Source: Solirubrobacter deserti
GTDB lineage: Bacteria; Actinomycetota; Thermoleophilia; Solirubrobacterales; Solirubrobacteraceae
Direction: 5' to 3'
NCBI RefSeq assembly: GCF_027587175.1
Contig: NZ_JAPCID010000045.1
Coordinates: 1 to 64,000 of the forward strand
DNA: 64,000 bases
In this document: piece by piece, positions 63,167 to 64,000 of the stretch
Position numbering within the stretch: position 1 is the stretch's first letter
How the letters are laid out: the number at the start of each line of letters is the position of its first letter
Translations under genes and position numbers: made by a program
The notes under the pieces: generated by a model
The model's input: the letters and a program-made list of their open reading frames with translations, nothing else
The model's database searches: none
What the model was told of the DNA's origin: nothing

Positions 63167-63702
63167 GCTCCTTGCGAGGGAGTCTCGATTGACGGAGCCG
63201 ATGCTTCAGCAACGGAGAGGTCAGTCCCAGACGTTCGAGGACGCACAACCCGCCTTCGCGGGCGCGACGGCACTCGTCCCTGCGCTGGACCGTACTCTCG
63301 TCGCTGCGTGCGCGGATCTGGGAGTGTCCTGAAGGAACGCGGCGCGTTGCGCGTCGGCGGCGACGGACGGCGGCTGGAGCTTCCGCATGGCCCGCGACTA
63401 CGCGTCCGAGTGCCAAGGCGCTCGCCTTCCAGTTCGCGCTGAACCGGCTCACGGTCCTGAACCTGATCGCGCTCGGAGCTGACGATCCGCGTCACGCCGA
63501 GTTATGACGCGGAGGCCTCGAGCCGCTCCTCGCCCGGCTGAAATGAGTTGCACGTCCGAACCGGTGAGACGCGTGCCGCGTGCCGCGTCTTCTTTCGGAC
63601 CTGCGTCTGACTACGTTCGAGCGTCGTGGGCGACCTGCGTCACATCTCGCGTGTTCGGTCACGGCGAGCCGGCGCGCGGCCGACAGTCAGGAGCGCAGTC
63701 GC
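63167..63702. other. 536-base region, no convincing gene
   Basis: Short open frames occur, for example one ending KALAFQFALNRLTVLNLIAL near 63480 that looks protein-like but has no good start. It could be a decayed gene. Otherwise nothing seen apart from the probable promoter of the micropeptide. Confidence 0.4.
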
Positions 63703-64000
63703 ATGCTGAGAAGACTCGGACCGATGACCGCGATGCTCGCGATCTCCGTCATGACGTTTGGCGCCACGGCCCGCGGCGCCGAACGCACTGTGGCGGCCAC
63801 GTCCGCCACAGTGACGATGGGCACGGGCGGCACCGTCGCCGAGACGCTCTCGCTGTCGCTGCCGTCGACCGAGGTGCGGATGACGTTCCCGAACGCGTTC
63901 ACCGGCGAGCAGACGACTGACCGCACGCTCACCGTCACATCGACCGCCGGCAACGCGGTCCTGCGCGTGGCGGACGCGAGGACTGCCACTCCCACCCGTC
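63703..64000 (+). CDS. secreted protein, N-terminal part (runs past window end)
   Basis: ATG 63703 has AGGAG nine bases upstream. Signal peptide GPMTAMLAISVMTFGATARG, then a Ser/Thr-rich beta-type sequence (VTMGTGGTVAETLSLSLPST, RTLTVTSTAGNAVLRVADAR) of the kind found in Ig-like or surface-layer proteins. 99 residues are visible; the 3' end is outside the window. Family not recognised. Confidence 0.6.
   Translation, partial: MLRRLGPMTAMLAISVMTFGATARGAERTVAATSATVTMGTGGTVAETLSLSLPSTEVRMTFPNAFTGEQTTDRTLTVTSTAGNAVLRVADARTATPTR

Overview
The window is a very GC-rich stretch, well above 65 % by eye, with dense genes, GTG starts and short overlaps between neighbours. It carries F420-type and LuxR/ATPase regulators, ECF sigma factors and many secreted proteins. 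This fits an Actinomycetota genome, most plausibly a soil Thermoleophilia (Solirubrobacter-like) chromosome. No rRNA, tRNA, CRISPR array or intact insertion sequence was seen. All assignments come from reading the sequence and recalling protein families; nothing was searched.

Region 1 (1-11.9 kb). Three proteins, at <1-1292, 5687-6754 and 9611-10660, share an N-terminal LQxxAGNxAV-type motif. As I recall it, this motif marks actinobacterial proteins of the DUF4157/extracellular contractile injection system type. One has a HEIAHG metalloprotease site and is followed, with overlapping stop and start, by a small ORF that could be a cognate partner. Between them lie a secreted protein, an RTX-repeat protein fused to M15-like and lytic transglycosylase domains, and phosphoketolase.

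Region 2 (11.9-26.8 kb). An ECF sigma factor overlaps a membrane protein whose outer part looks like MreC. Then come a GntP permease, argG with a miniature GyrA-like gene just upstream, a divergent arsR-arsC fusion with a visible operator, a VOC protein, an F420-type protein, a flavoprotein oxidase, tryptophanase preceded by a 26-codon ORF, hydantoinase hyuA-hyuB, and a cupin.

Region 3 (26.8-44.7 kb). Regulators (ECF sigma, LuxR-ATPase, a sigma factor with a SnoaL tail, and a response regulator with an unusual double histidine kinase) are mixed with decaying genes. The decaying set is a SnoaL protein, DUF899, an MFS transporter, an amidase, a fasciclin lipoprotein and probably a peptidoglycan-binding protein. 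The first of two CAP-domain secreted proteins lies here behind a long, probably structured leader.

Region 4 (44.5-58.9 kb). Two convergent LuxR-ATPase regulators flank a run of four overlapping alpha/beta hydrolases. A fifth hydrolase is divergent, and a secreted M14 carboxypeptidase follows.

Region 5 (58.9-64 kb). The second CAP protein has a diverged copy of the same leader and is followed by a STAS-like protein, an ice-binding-type protein and an L,D-transpeptidase. Downstream on the minus strand is a 20-residue hydrophobic peptide gene. Its strong ribosome binding site is folded into a hairpin and a terminator-like hairpin follows it. The window ends inside a secreted protein gene.
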